Part shown: positions 26,336-37,416 of the stretch, piece by piece
Layout of the letters: the number at the start of each line of letters is the position of its first letter
How positions within the stretch are numbered: the first letter of the stretch is position 1
Source: Dialister pneumosintes
GTDB taxonomy: Bacteria; Bacillota; Negativicutes; Veillonellales; Dialisteraceae
NCBI RefSeq assembly: GCF_001717505.1
Contig: NZ_CP017037.1
Span: 535,001 to 599,000 of the forward strand
DNA length: 64,000 bases
Direction of reading: 5' to 3'
Translations under genes and position numbers: made by a program
The notes under the pieces: generated by a model
What the model was told of the DNA's origin: nothing
The model's input: only the letters and a program-made list of their open reading frames with translations
Databases searched by the model: none

Positions 26336-26911
26336 TTATAGTACAGTTCCCGGAATAATTTGTCCTGCTAATCTATCTGATAAAGCTTTACCTACTGTAT
26401 CCTCTGTACGGTATTGATAAATAACTCGCCAAATTACGTGATTATACTCAAAAATGTATTCAGTAATTGTTATTCCAATATTTTTTCCTTTATTATTTTC
26501 AATAAACTCAATTTTTAATATTTCTGTGGTTATATTTCCTACTTTTCCCGTTTTTTCCTCTACTTGTAAGTTAGAAACCGCTGCATCATTCTCTATAATT
26601 TTTAAAGTTTCTTTCTTTAAAGAATCAACCGTATGCTCTGTATCAGATAGATCTCCATTTACATTAATTTGAATATGCTTGTTATATCCACTAGCTACCA
26701 CTTTTGTAGACATTAAGTCTCCAATATCAGCCTGTTTCCCCTTTACAGCCAACTCAAAAGGACTATTTACCGTAATAGTTGTATTAGCACAATGAACTCT
26801 ACTTTTTCCAAATACAAATTGATCTTCTATTCGTTCATTAGCACATCCTGTCACAGCTAATATAATGGTAAATACCATAAATAACGAATATATTATATTT
26901 TTTACGTTCAT
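26336..26911 (-). CDS. Predicted lipoprotein of unknown function
   Basis: A 191-aa protein with a lipoprotein signal: basic start, hydrophobic core, and lipobox VTGC with Cys at about residue 23, followed by ANERIEDQ. The rest is a soluble domain of alternating strands, including SPFELAVKGK, IQINVNGD and KNIGITITEYIFEYNHVIWRVIYQYR. The last resembles stress-protein-like lipoproteins that carry a PsbP/LpqN-type fold, but I do not recognise the family with certainty. It lies 13 bp ahead of DUF4321 and downstream of serS. Lgt at 41179 would modify it. Confidence 0.7.
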   Translation of the reverse strand: MNVKNIIYSLFMVFTIILAVTGCANERIEDQFVFGKSRVHCANTTITVNSPFELAVKGKQADIGDLMSTKVVASGYNKHIQINVNGDLSDTEHTVDSLKKETLKIIENDAAVSNLQVEEKTGKVGNITTEILKIEFIENNKGKNIGITITEYIFEYNHVIWRVIYQYRTEDTVGKALSDRLAGQIIPGTVL

Positions 26912-27035
26912 TTTATATTACCTATTAAATTTATAATATTTTATTCTAAATAATATCTCCTGTTATAAGCAAAAGTCCTTTTTCTGTTTTATAATGAATA
27001 TACTATAAAATAGAAAGAGATTCTCACATTATTAA

Positions 27036-28340
27036 CTATTCACATGTAGAGCTTTTAAAATATTTTCTTTTTTCAATAATAGTTTTACCATTCATATATG
27101 GTTGTAAAGCTTTAGGAATTAAAATAGTGCCATCTGACTGCTGATAGTTTTCTAAAATAGCTGCTACAGTACGTCCAACTGCCAACCCGGAACCATTAAG
27201 TGTATGAACGAACTCAGGCTTTGCACCATTTTCACGACGGAATCTTATATTAGCTCTACGAGCTTGGAAATCTAAACAGTTTGAACAAGATGAAATTTCT
27301 CTATATTTGTCCTGTGCAGGCATCCAAACTTCAATATCATAAGTTTTAGCAGAAGAAAAGCCTATATCTCCGGAACAAAGGCAAACAACACGATATGGTA
27401 ATTCTAATCGTTGTAATACACGTTCTGCTTCCGCTGTTAAAGATTCTAGCTCATCCCAACTTTCTTCCGGTATACAATATTTAACCATTTCCACCTTATG
27501 AAATTGATGTTGACGAATAAGTCCTCTTGTATCTTTGCCAGCAGATCCTGCTTCTTTTCTAAAACAAGGTGTCAGTGCCGCCATATGTACAGGTAATATA
27601 TTCGCATCTAATATCTCATCTGCAAAATAATTAGTTAAAGGAACTTCAGCAGTAGGTGTCATGTACATATCTTCACCTTCCACTTTATACATATCATCTG
27701 CAAATTTAGGTAATTGCCCTGTACCTTGCATAGAAGATGCATTAATAAGATATGGAGATATTACTTCTGTATAATCACTTTCTTCTGTATGCATATCCAG
27801 CATTAAGCTATATACAGCGCGTTCAAGTTTTGCTGCCATATCTAAATAAAAGCAGAAACGTGCTCCGGATACTTTCCCTGCGCGTTCAGAATCAAGTATA
27901 CCTAAATCATTCCCTAATTCATAATGAGCTTTTATCGGAAAATTAAAAGTTCTAGGTGTTCCCCATTTGCGTACTTCCGGATTTTCGCTATCATCTTTAC
28001 CTAATGGAACACTACTATCAATCATATTGGGTAAATGAAGTAAATCTATGTTTAATTCTTCTTCAACTTGTTTTAACGTGTAATCTATTTCAGAAATCTT
28101 TTCTCCTAATTCTTTCATTTCTTTTATAACTATTTGCACATCTTTGCCATTTTTCTTAGCTTCTGCAATTTTTTTAGAAGTTGCATTTTTTTCACTTTTA
28201 AGTAATTCTGTCTGTGCTAAAAGTGCTCTACGTTTTTGATCTAATTCAATAACTTTATCCAAGTCAAAAGAATTATGTCTGTGAATTAAATTTTGTTTTA
28301 CTTTGTCTACATGTTCTCTAATAAATTTAATATCTAACAT
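27036..28340 (-). CDS. serS: Serine--tRNA ligase
   Basis: Class II aminoacyl-tRNA synthetase charging tRNA-Ser. The N-terminal ~100 residues form the long antiparallel coiled coil. The core has motif 2 (FRKEAGSAGKDTRGLIRQHQFHKVEMV) and motif 3 (LNGSGLAVGRTVAAILENYQ). The ATG at 28340 gives MLDIKFIRE, the standard start, with GAGGTG upstream. The preceding in-frame GTG is part of the ribosome-binding site. Expression is controlled by the T-box leader just upstream. Confidence 0.97.
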   Translation of the reverse strand: MLDIKFIREHVDKVKQNLIHRHNSFDLDKVIELDQKRRALLAQTELLKSEKNATSKKIAEAKKNGKDVQIVIKEMKELGEKISEIDYTLKQVEEELNIDLLHLPNMIDSSVPLGKDDSENPEVRKWGTPRTFNFPIKAHYELGNDLGILDSERAGKVSGARFCFYLDMAAKLERAVYSLMLDMHTEESDYTEVISPYLINASSMQGTGQLPKFADDMYKVEGEDMYMTPTAEVPLTNYFADEILDANILPVHMAALTPCFRKEAGSAGKDTRGLIRQHQFHKVEMVKYCIPEESWDELESLTAEAERVLQRLELPYRVVCLCSGDIGFSSAKTYDIEVWMPAQDKYREISSCSNCLDFQARRANIRFRRENGAKPEFVHTLNGSGLAVGRTVAAILENYQQSDGTILIPKALQPYMNGKTIIEKRKYFKSSTCE

Positions 28341-28369
28341 TAAAATCACCTCTTAAAACAATATAATTA

Positions 28370-28577
28370 AAAATAAAAAAGACTTCTATCCCCATGGGAC
28401 GAAGTCAATCGCGGTACCACCCAAATTGCATAAAGCCAGCTCTGTGTACTATAACGGGTACCCCGTTCGATTCTTCATCGACTACTCCTGAGTGGAACTC
28501 TATTAAATCATGTAAACTTACACCAACCGTTTACTCTCTGCTTATAATTTAAATAGATTAGTCTCAATCATTGTATT
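28370..28577 (-). promoter_or_regulatory. T-box riboswitch of serS, UCC specifier
   Basis: The minus strand carries the T-box GGGTGGTACCGCG (RNA of 28409-28424) and a Stem I with AGAGAG, GGTTGGTGTAA and the 3' side GAGTTCCACTCAGGAG. In that 3' side TCC stands in the specifier position, a serine codon. A terminator follows (GACTTCGTCCC, 4-nt loop, GGGATAGAAGTC, then six T; 28370-28406). Uncharged tRNA-Ser would stabilise the antiterminator and turn serS on. The bulge reads UGGU, which would pair with a G73 discriminator only by wobble. Confidence 0.93.
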
Positions 28578-28583
28578 AAAAAA

Positions 28584-28612
28584 ATTATACACTTCTTCTT
28601 TGCTTTTGTAAA
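28584..28612 (-). promoter_or_regulatory. Promoter of T-box/serS transcript
   Basis: TTTACA (28607-28612), 17-bp spacer, TATAAT (28584-28589) on the minus strand, directly after rsmA and ahead of Stem I of the T-box. Confidence 0.85.
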
Positions 28613-28623
28613 GATAATGTAAT

Positions 28624-29487
28624 TTACGATTTTTCATGAATAAGGTCATACCATGCATCAGCTAATAGCCCAAACTCTTGCATAGAAAATGTTTCACCAC
28701 GTCGCGTACCATCTATTTGAGTCCGTCTTAAAATCTCATCAATCATAGTTTTATTAATACCACCTGCTTTCAAAGCATTGGTAAACACTTTTCTACGTTG
28801 TCCAAAAGCTATTTTTACCATACTAAAAAATAATTTCTTATCTTTTACTTTAACCGCCGGTTCTTTCCGTTTTTTTAATTTTAATACAGTTGACATAACA
28901 GCCGGTTTCGGGATAAAGGAAGAAGGAGGTACATCCATAACAATTTCAGCTGTACAATAAAATTGAATCGCCAATGTTAATGCACCATAATCTTTTGTTC
29001 CTGGTGATGCCATAATACGTGCAGCCACCTCTTTTTGTATCATAAATACAAAAAGAGAAATAGGAAGTTCTGTCTGTATTAAATAGATGAGTATCGGTGT
29101 AGTAATATAATACGGTAAATTAGCCGCTATTTTCCAAATTTTCCCTTGCATTAATTCATATAAATTCAATTTTAAAATATCTTCATAAATAATATTTATA
29201 TTTTCATAAGGTTCTAATGTATGCAAAAGAACTTTTTCTAAACTTTTATCTATTTCTACTGCAGTAACAGCTGCTCCGGTTCTAGCTAGGGCTTGTGTTA
29301 ATATACCAATACCCGGTCCAATTTCTAAAACACAACTTTCTTCCGTAAGCTCTGCTGCTTCTGCAATAGCCTTAACAACATCCGCTCTTACTAAAAAATT
29401 TTGCCCCAGTCTATGTTTAGCATGAATGTTAAAACGTTTTAAAATATATGAAATTACCTTTTTATCTGCAAGTTCTACTTCAAACAT
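28624..29487 (-). CDS. rsmA: 16S rRNA dimethyladenosine transferase
   Basis: KsgA/RsmA, which dimethylates A1518 and A1519 of 16S rRNA during 30S assembly. HRLGQNFLV opens the SAM domain, with LEIGPGIGILTQAL (motif I) and NLPYYITTPI (catalytic NLPY, motif IV). Length 287 aa. GGAGGAA precedes the ATG. It overlaps rnmV by 8 bp, the common rnmV-rsmA pair of Firmicutes. Confidence 0.97.
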   Translation of the reverse strand: MFEVELADKKVISYILKRFNIHAKHRLGQNFLVRADVVKAIAEAAELTEESCVLEIGPGIGILTQALARTGAAVTAVEIDKSLEKVLLHTLEPYENINIIYEDILKLNLYELMQGKIWKIAANLPYYITTPILIYLIQTELPISLFVFMIQKEVAARIMASPGTKDYGALTLAIQFYCTAEIVMDVPPSSFIPKPAVMSTVLKLKKRKEPAVKVKDKKLFFSMVKIAFGQRRKVFTNALKAGGINKTMIDEILRRTQIDGTRRGETFSMQEFGLLADAWYDLIHEKS

Positions 29488-30025
29488 GAATTTCCTCCAT
29501 AGCAGCTATTACTTTATCCCACTCTTCACGCGATATACTAAAGTGATTTAATTTTTTTAAAAATGTTTTAGCATTTCCATAACCTATATGCAATAATGCG
29601 CCTGCTTTTTCACGTCGTTTGGCAGCAGATACATCTCCTACCATTTTTGCTTTTAATAAATCCGACATATTAAATTCTTTTGATGGATTAAATTGTGTTG
29701 TTTGTACATTTTCTAAAGCTTGCTTAATTGCATGAGGAGAAGCTTCTTCTATTCCTACTCCGGATATTGATGAAGCTTCCGACTTTGGTATAAATGCATG
29801 AAGTGCATGGGGAAATAAGTGAGTTAATTTCTTTCGTATACGATTCCCCGGTCCATCCGGATCCGTGAAAATTATGATCCCTCTTGTATGATAAGCACAT
29901 TCTATTTCATGTATAGTATCACGTGAAAGTCCTAAGCCACCTGTTGCAATCATATCCGCATCTACAGCCAATTTTACTCTTGCTATATCAGACTTTCCTT
30001 CTACTATAATAACTTCTTTTATCAT
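29480..30025 (-). CDS. rnmV: Ribonuclease M5
   Basis: Toprim-domain endonuclease that matures 5S rRNA precursors. The start at 30025 (MIKEVIIVEGKSD) has GAGGTAT upstream and puts the toprim motif at the N-terminus. The toprim acidic residues are visible in VEGKSD and FTDPDGPGNRIRK. Length 181 aa. It is followed with overlap by rsmA. It begins a transcription unit after the enolase terminator. Confidence 0.95.
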   Translation of the reverse strand: MIKEVIIVEGKSDIARVKLAVDADMIATGGLGLSRDTIHEIECAYHTRGIIIFTDPDGPGNRIRKKLTHLFPHALHAFIPKSEASSISGVGIEEASPHAIKQALENVQTTQFNPSKEFNMSDLLKAKMVGDVSAAKRREKAGALLHIGYGNAKTFLKKLNHFSISREEWDKVIAAMEEIHV

Positions 30026-30081
30026 TACATACCTCACAACTGCATTTATTTTATAATCGTATAATCATAGCATATAAAAAC

Positions 30082-30121
30082 AAAAGAAGGAAGAATTCCT
30101 ATGGAAAATCTTCCTTCTTTT
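30082..30121 (-). terminator. Terminator after enolase
   Basis: AAAAGAAGGAAGA (30082-30094) pairs with TCTTCCTTCTTTT (30109-30121). It ends the glycolytic operon on the minus strand. Confidence 0.88.
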
Positions 30122-30130
30122 TATAATATC

Positions 30131-32177
<2,047 letters not shown>

Positions 32178-32181
<4 letters not shown>

Positions 32182-33374
32182 TGAATTTCCTCCTTATCAG
32201 AAAGAATTGTTACTCCCGGTAAAATCATTCCTTCTAACATTTCAAGAGATGCACCTCCACCGGTAGACACATGTGAGAATTTATCTCCAATTCCCATTTG
32301 ATCTACCACCGCTGCTGACTCACCACCGCCAACAACAGTTGTTGCATCAAGATTAGCAACTGCATTAGCTATGGCATGAGTACCTTTAGCAAAAGGTTTC
32401 ATCTCGAATACACCCATCGGTCCGTTCCAGACCACAGTTTTCATCTTCTTTAAAGTTTCAACATATAACTCAATAGTCTTAGGTCCAATATCCAATGCCA
32501 TCCATGGATCACTAAATTCTTCAGCAGTTAATACTTTTGTTTGGGCTTTTTCTGAGAATGCATCACCAGCCATAAAATCAACAGGAAGAATTATACGAGA
32601 ACCAATTTTTTTTGCTCTCTCTTTTAATTCTCTGGCTAAATTAAAACGATCTTTATCTTGCAAAGATTTTCCCATATCATAACCTTCTGCTGCAACAAAA
32701 GTATTTGCCATACCACCACCAATTAAAATGACATTCGCTTTTTCCATTAAATTAGCAATAACATGAATTTTATCACTAATTTTAGCCCCACCAATAATAG
32801 CTGCAAAAGGTCGAACCGGATGATCTATTACACCGTTAAGAAACTCAATTTCTTTTTTCATTAAAAATCCGGCTACCATAGGTAAGCGTCTTCCAACCCC
32901 CACAATAGATGCATGTGAACGATGAGAAGCACCAAAAGCATCATTAACAGCTATATCACAACCTTGTGCCAATTGGTCAGCAAAGGCATCTTCATTCTTC
33001 TCTTCCCCTTTATGAAAACGTACATTTTCTAATAAAAGAATTTCTCCTGGAAGAAGACTTTCTTTCATTCTTTGTGTCTCTTCTCCAATACAACAGTTGG
33101 CAAACTTAACAGGTTTATTTAAAAGCTGTGATAAACGTTCTGCTACAATCGTTAAAGACAAATCAGACTTAATTTCGCCTTTAGGACGTCCCATGTGGCT
33201 GGCAATAATAAGCGAAGCACCTTGATTTAAAAGATATTCCAAGGTAGGAATAGTAGATTTTATTCTTCTATCATCAAGAATATTTCCCTTTTCATCATGG
33301 GGCACATTATAGTCAACTCTAACATATACTTTTTTCCCTTGTACTGAGATATCATATATGGTCTTTTTATCCAT
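32178..33374 (-). CDS. pgk: Phosphoglycerate kinase
   Basis: Makes ATP from 1,3-bisphosphoglycerate. The start at 33374 (MDKKTIYDISVQGKKVYVRVDYNVP) has AAAGGA upstream. The N-domain has RVDYNVP and SHMGRPKG. The nucleotide domain has GGAKISDK, WNGPMGVFE and GGGESAAVV. Length 398 aa. The stop codon overlaps the tpiA start. Confidence 0.98.
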
Positions 33375-33378
33375 AATA

Positions 33379-34395
33379 TTAAAGTCCTTTCGCTGCAACA
33401 TAAGCTACTAAATCAACGGTTCTTTCTGAATAACCCCATTCATTGTCATACCAAACGATAACTTTAACCATATTCTTTTCCATAACCATCGTTAACGTAG
33501 AATCAATAGTAGAGGAAACACTGGTTCCCTTAAAATCACTAGATACAAGCGGCTCATCTGTATATGCAAGTATACCTTTTAATTCATTTTCACTAGCTTG
33601 CTTTAAAACAGTGTTAATTTCTTCTTTTGTAACTTCTTTTTGATTTAATTCACATACTAAATCAACTAAAGATACATCTGGAGTAGGTACACGAATAGAA
33701 AGCCCATTCAATTTACCTTTCATTGCAGGAATAACTAAACCAATAGCTTTAGCGGCACCTGTGCTTGTTGGAATCATGTTTTCTGCTGCTGCACGACCTC
33801 TTCTAGGGTCTTTCTTATGTGCTTTTTCTAAGATAGCTTGGTCATTAGTATAAGAATGGACCGTTGTCATAAGCCCTCTCTTAATCCCAAATGCATTATT
33901 CAATACTTTAACTACAGGTGCTAAACAATTCGTTGTACAGGATGCATTAGATAAAATGTGATCTGTTTTAGGATTATATATTTCTTCATTAACCCCCATA
34001 ACAATAGTAGCATCTTCATTCTTAGCCGGTGCAGTAATAATTACTTTTTTTACTGTTCCTTTAATATGCTTTGATGCACTTTCTTTATCTTTAATTTTGC
34101 CGGTAGATTCAACAATAATTTGAATTCCTAAAGAAGACCAATCTAAATTAGCAGGATCACGATCATGAAATACTACAATTCGTTTTCCATCAATAAGTAA
34201 AGAATCTCCATCAACAATTACTTCACGATCTAAGCGACCATGAATAGTATCATACTTAAGCAAATAAGCCGCTGTTTCAGCACCACTTGGATTATTAATG
34301 GCTACAATATCCATGTCATCTCTATCTAACATAGCACGAAATACTAATCTACCGATTCTACCAAATCCGTTGATACCAATTTTTGTTTTAGTCAT
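33379..34395 (-). CDS. gapA: Glyceraldehyde-3-phosphate dehydrogenase
   Basis: Glycolytic NAD-dependent dehydrogenase. INGFGRIGRLVFRA forms the NAD-binding start, SNASCTTNCLAP holds the catalytic Cys, and TVHSYTNDQ and WYDNEWGYS complete the signature. I place the start at 34395 (MTKTKIG); an ATG six bases upstream is also possible because GGGAGA lies between the usual spacings of both. Length about 338 aa. It is directly downstream of its likely regulator gene cggR. Confidence 0.97.
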   Translation of the reverse strand: MTKTKIGINGFGRIGRLVFRAMLDRDDMDIVAINNPSGAETAAYLLKYDTIHGRLDREVIVDGDSLLIDGKRIVVFHDRDPANLDWSSLGIQIIVESTGKIKDKESASKHIKGTVKKVIITAPAKNEDATIVMGVNEEIYNPKTDHILSNASCTTNCLAPVVKVLNNAFGIKRGLMTTVHSYTNDQAILEKAHKKDPRRGRAAAENMIPTSTGAAKAIGLVIPAMKGKLNGLSIRVPTPDVSLVDLVCELNQKEVTKEEINTVLKQASENELKGILAYTDEPLVSSDFKGTSVSSTIDSTLTMVMEKNMVKVIVWYDNEWGYSERTVDLVAYVAAKGL

Positions 34396-34419
34396 AATCA
34401 TCTAATCTCCCATTTGTAA

Positions 34420-35457
34420 TTATTGTTTCTTTACCAACGATAAAATCTGCTTTCCAGCACCTTCATCTGTAATTAGAACCCCTCGAACACCTGCTCTTGC
34501 CATAGCTAAAATAGCTTCTCCTTTATTTTTACCTCCGGCTGCAATTAAAACATGTGAAACAGACTGTAAATCATCTGAAGAAAGACCTAAATTATACATT
34601 TGATACCTTATTTTTCCATTAATATCTGCATATAACCCAAGAGTCTCTCCACATACCCCCTCATCATGCAATCGTTCACAGACATGTAATGGTAACTTAT
34701 GAATCTTTGCCATATCTCGTGCATTTTCTATACTAATTGCTAATACATCTGCACGATGAATTAAGGACTCCACTTCTGCAGTATCCGGAACTTCCTCTCT
34801 AATTCGCCTAATCAAATTCGGACTAATTCCATCAGGCACATGAAGAAGTTTATAGTTACCTCCTAACTTTTTTGCTGTTTTAGCTGCAATCATATTAGCT
34901 TGATAACCTATTTCCGCTCCAAATCCGCCTCTAACAGGCACAACTGTAACCTTCATTGAGCTGGAATCAGCTAATTGCGGAAGTAATTCTGTCATTCTAG
35001 AAAGTATAGGACCTCCACCTACGGCAACAATGCTATCATCACGAATAGCACGTGTTAACTCATAAGCCATCTGATATCCTATATTTTTCTGTGTATCCTT
35101 GGAAGAATTTGAATCTCCTTTTATAACAATAACCTTTTCCATAGAAAGTATTTTTGTTAATTCTTCTTCCATTTCTTCAACAGTAGGATCTTTATACAAG
35201 GCATCAAAAAAGGACAGAAGAAGTGTTTCGCCCTTACGTGATAATGTAATTCCACTAGGGTGTATTTCTATAAGTCCTTGTTCTTTCATAATAGTTAAGT
35301 GTGTACGTATAGTAATTTCTGATAACTTAGTAGATACTGCCAACAAATGCCGTCCCACCGGTTTTAACTCTGAAATTTGTTGCAGAATAGAATATCTTTC
35401 TTGTGCAACTTGTATTAACTCCGGCACCAGTATCAAAAGCAAATAATCGTCACGCAT
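34420..35457 (-). CDS. cggR: Central glycolytic gene regulator CggR
   Basis: A 345-aa SorC/DeoR-type repressor. The N-terminal ~90 residues form a winged helix-turn-helix (LLAVSTKLSEITIRTHLTIMKEQGLIEI). The rest is the sugar-phosphate-binding domain (VGGGPILSRMTELLPQ...VLIAAGGKNKGEAI). In Bacillus CggR represses the gapA operon and is released by fructose 1,6-bisphosphate; the same gene order supports the same role here. AGAGGTAG precedes the ATG. Confidence 0.95.
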   Translation of the reverse strand: MRDDYLLLILVPELIQVAQERYSILQQISELKPVGRHLLAVSTKLSEITIRTHLTIMKEQGLIEIHPSGITLSRKGETLLLSFFDALYKDPTVEEMEEELTKILSMEKVIVIKGDSNSSKDTQKNIGYQMAYELTRAIRDDSIVAVGGGPILSRMTELLPQLADSSSMKVTVVPVRGGFGAEIGYQANMIAAKTAKKLGGNYKLLHVPDGISPNLIRRIREEVPDTAEVESLIHRADVLAISIENARDMAKIHKLPLHVCERLHDEGVCGETLGLYADINGKIRYQMYNLGLSSDDLQSVSHVLIAAGGKNKGEAILAMARAGVRGVLITDEGAGKQILSLVKKQ

Positions 35458-35747
35458 AATCTACCTCTATACAGTTACTTAGCCCTGATATAATAAATAA
35501 AAATCCTGTCAATAGTATAGCACAGACTATATAGTAACTCAACAACAGTATATCTTATAAAAAATAAGTATACTCTATATCAATACTATCTATGTAAGTG
35601 ACTGAATTCAATTGTTTATAATTACCAATTCTTTATAATAAATTAACCTTACTTGCATACTATATATAAAAAAATATATAATAAAAATGTTCGTTTAAAA
35701 TAGAAAATAATAAAAGTATATATAAAAATTATAAGGAGTTTTAAATA
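35458..35747. promoter_or_regulatory. Divergent promoter region between cggR and fabK
   Basis: No gene fits in this 290-bp AT-rich region. For cggR (minus) I see TTGAGT (35537-35542), 17 bp, TATACT (35514-35519). A second TTGACA further downstream at about 35507-35512 lacks a well-placed -10. For fabK (plus) I see TTGTTT (35612-35617), 16 bp, TATAAT (35634-35639). An imperfect palindrome at 35547-35574 (AGTATA...TATACT) lies between them and could be a regulatory site. No match to the known B. subtilis CggR operator was evident. Confidence 0.6.
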
Positions 35748-36698
35748 ATGTGGAAAACGAGAATCACAGAACTATTAGGAATTAAATACCCAATTATTTT
35801 AGGTGCCATGGCTTATATTTCCGAATCACAACTCGTAGCATCTATTTGTCATGAAGGTGGAACCGGTGTTATTGCCAGTGGCGGATTTTCTGTAGACGAA
35901 GTACAACGATATATACATGAAGTACGTGATATGTGCGGAAAACAAGCTGTATTTGGAGTAAATTTAATGCTTCAATCACCAAACAAAGATGACATTGCAC
36001 AATTAGTATGTGATGAAAAAGTCCCTTTCGTAACTATTGGTGCAGGCAATGCTTCCTCTTATATAAATCCACTTCATCAGGCGGGAATACATGCCTTGGC
36101 AATTGTACCTACCGTAAAATTAGCGGAACGTGTACAAGAACGAGGTGCTGATGCAGTCATTATTGAGGGAATGGAAGCAGGTGGACATGATGGAAAATTA
36201 ACACTCATGGCTTTAATGGAAAATGTTATCCCTTCCTTAGAAATACCCGTTATATCTGCCGGCGGTATTTCTGACGGTCGTGGAATTGCTGCTGCACTTA
36301 TTATGGGTTCTTCCGGAGTTCAAATAGGAACGCGTTTCCTTCTTGCAGAAGAATGCCAAACACATATAAACTATAAAAATGCTCTCATCCATGCTAACGA
36401 TAAAGATTCTGTAGTTACAGGTTTTTCTAAAAATGATAGTGTACGTGGGCTTCGTAATGCATTTACCAAGAAATATCTTGAAGCAGAATATGATGGTGCA
36501 TCTATAGAAGAACTCCGTGCCTTATCTCATGGAACTACAAAAAAAGCGGTCATTGAAGGAGATGTGCAAAATGGATACGTATTAGCAGGAATGTCACTAA
36601 CCAATCTTAAGAAAATTCAACCTATGAAAGAAATTATGTCAGAGTTAATTGCAGAAACAGAATACACTTTAGAAAAAGCATCTTCTTTACTCAAATAA
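35748..36698 (+). CDS. fabK: Enoyl-ACP reductase FabK (FMN type)
   Basis: A 316-aa FMN-dependent TIM-barrel enzyme of the nitronate monooxygenase/FabK family that completes each round of fatty acid elongation. ITELLGIKYPIILGAMAYIS opens the barrel. GVNLM, EGMEAGGHDGK with the catalytic His region, ISAGGISDGRGIAAALIMGSSGVQIGTRFL for phosphate binding, and the length all fit FabK. It stands alone, without other fab genes, behind its own promoter. Nitronate monooxygenase is the alternative, though the sequence fits FabK better. AAGGAG precedes the ATG. Confidence 0.85.
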   Translation: MWKTRITELLGIKYPIILGAMAYISESQLVASICHEGGTGVIASGGFSVDEVQRYIHEVRDMCGKQAVFGVNLMLQSPNKDDIAQLVCDEKVPFVTIGAGNASSYINPLHQAGIHALAIVPTVKLAERVQERGADAVIIEGMEAGGHDGKLTLMALMENVIPSLEIPVISAGGISDGRGIAAALIMGSSGVQIGTRFLLAEECQTHINYKNALIHANDKDSVVTGFSKNDSVRGLRNAFTKKYLEAEYDGASIEELRALSHGTTKKAVIEGDVQNGYVLAGMSLTNLKKIQPMKEIMSELIAETEYTLEKASSLLK

Positions 36699-36707
36699 CT
36701 TATAACT

Positions 36708-36743
36708 AAAATGTGGTATACAAATATTTGTATACCACATTTT
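36708..36743. terminator. Bidirectional terminator between fabK and nth
   Basis: A perfect inverted repeat (AAAATGTGGTATACAAA and its complement) with A and T runs at the ends, standing between the convergent stop codons of fabK and nth. Confidence 0.92.
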
Positions 36744-37405
36744 TACTTTATATTATTTTCCCAAGGTGAAACTTTTACCAGACAAGAAGGACATACATCT
36801 TGTAAAAAACATTCCTCACAAGCAGGTTTTCTTGCTTTGCAAATCTTACGTCCATGCCAAATAAGCCAATGATGTGCGGATGACCAATTTTCTTTTGGTA
36901 TTGCTTTTTGCAGACCTTCTTCTACTTCCAATGGAGTATCTCCAATGGATAATTTTAATCGGTTAGATACACGAAATACATGTGTATCAACTGCAATACC
37001 AGGATACCCCCAACATACGCTTCTAACAACATTAGCTGTCTTACGCCCTACTCCCGGCAGTGAAACTAGTGCATCAAAATCTTCCGGAACTTGTCCATCA
37101 TAATTGTTCAATAATATTCTACACATTTCTAAAATATGCTTTGATTTACTACGATAAAGTCCACAATCATGAATTTCTTTTTCTAATTGTTGTTGTGAAA
37201 GTGTAATCATTTTAGCAGGACTATCCAATCTGGGAAAAATACGTTTTGTAATAATATTAACTCTAGCATCAGTACATTGTGCAGATAAAATAGTAGCTAC
37301 CAATAATGTAAATGGATTGGTATATTCTAATGCTGTTGTATAGTCATGATATACATTTTCCAATCTACGTAACTGTTCCGTCTTTATCGCTTTAGTAACT
37401 CTCAT
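36743..37405 (-). CDS. nth: Endonuclease III
   Basis: Base-excision repair glycosylase/AP lyase for oxidised pyrimidines. The helix-hairpin-helix LPGVGRKTANVV carries the catalytic Lys, VDTHVFRVSNRL the catalytic Asp, and the C-terminal Cys-x6-Cys-x2-Cys-x5-Cys (CKARKPACEECFLQDVC) binds a 4Fe-4S cluster. Length 220 aa. It follows trxB by 11 bp in one unit. Confidence 0.97.
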   Translation of the reverse strand: MRVTKAIKTEQLRRLENVYHDYTTALEYTNPFTLLVATILSAQCTDARVNIITKRIFPRLDSPAKMITLSQQQLEKEIHDCGLYRSKSKHILEMCRILLNNYDGQVPEDFDALVSLPGVGRKTANVVRSVCWGYPGIAVDTHVFRVSNRLKLSIGDTPLEVEEGLQKAIPKENWSSAHHWLIWHGRKICKARKPACEECFLQDVCPSCLVKVSPWENNIK

Positions 37406-37416
37406 AACTCTCCATT

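Noticed and set aside
35458-35510. CggR operator of the Bacillus type
   Set aside because: No convincing CGGGAC...TGTC direct repeats; only loose GACAGG/TCAGGG resemblance.
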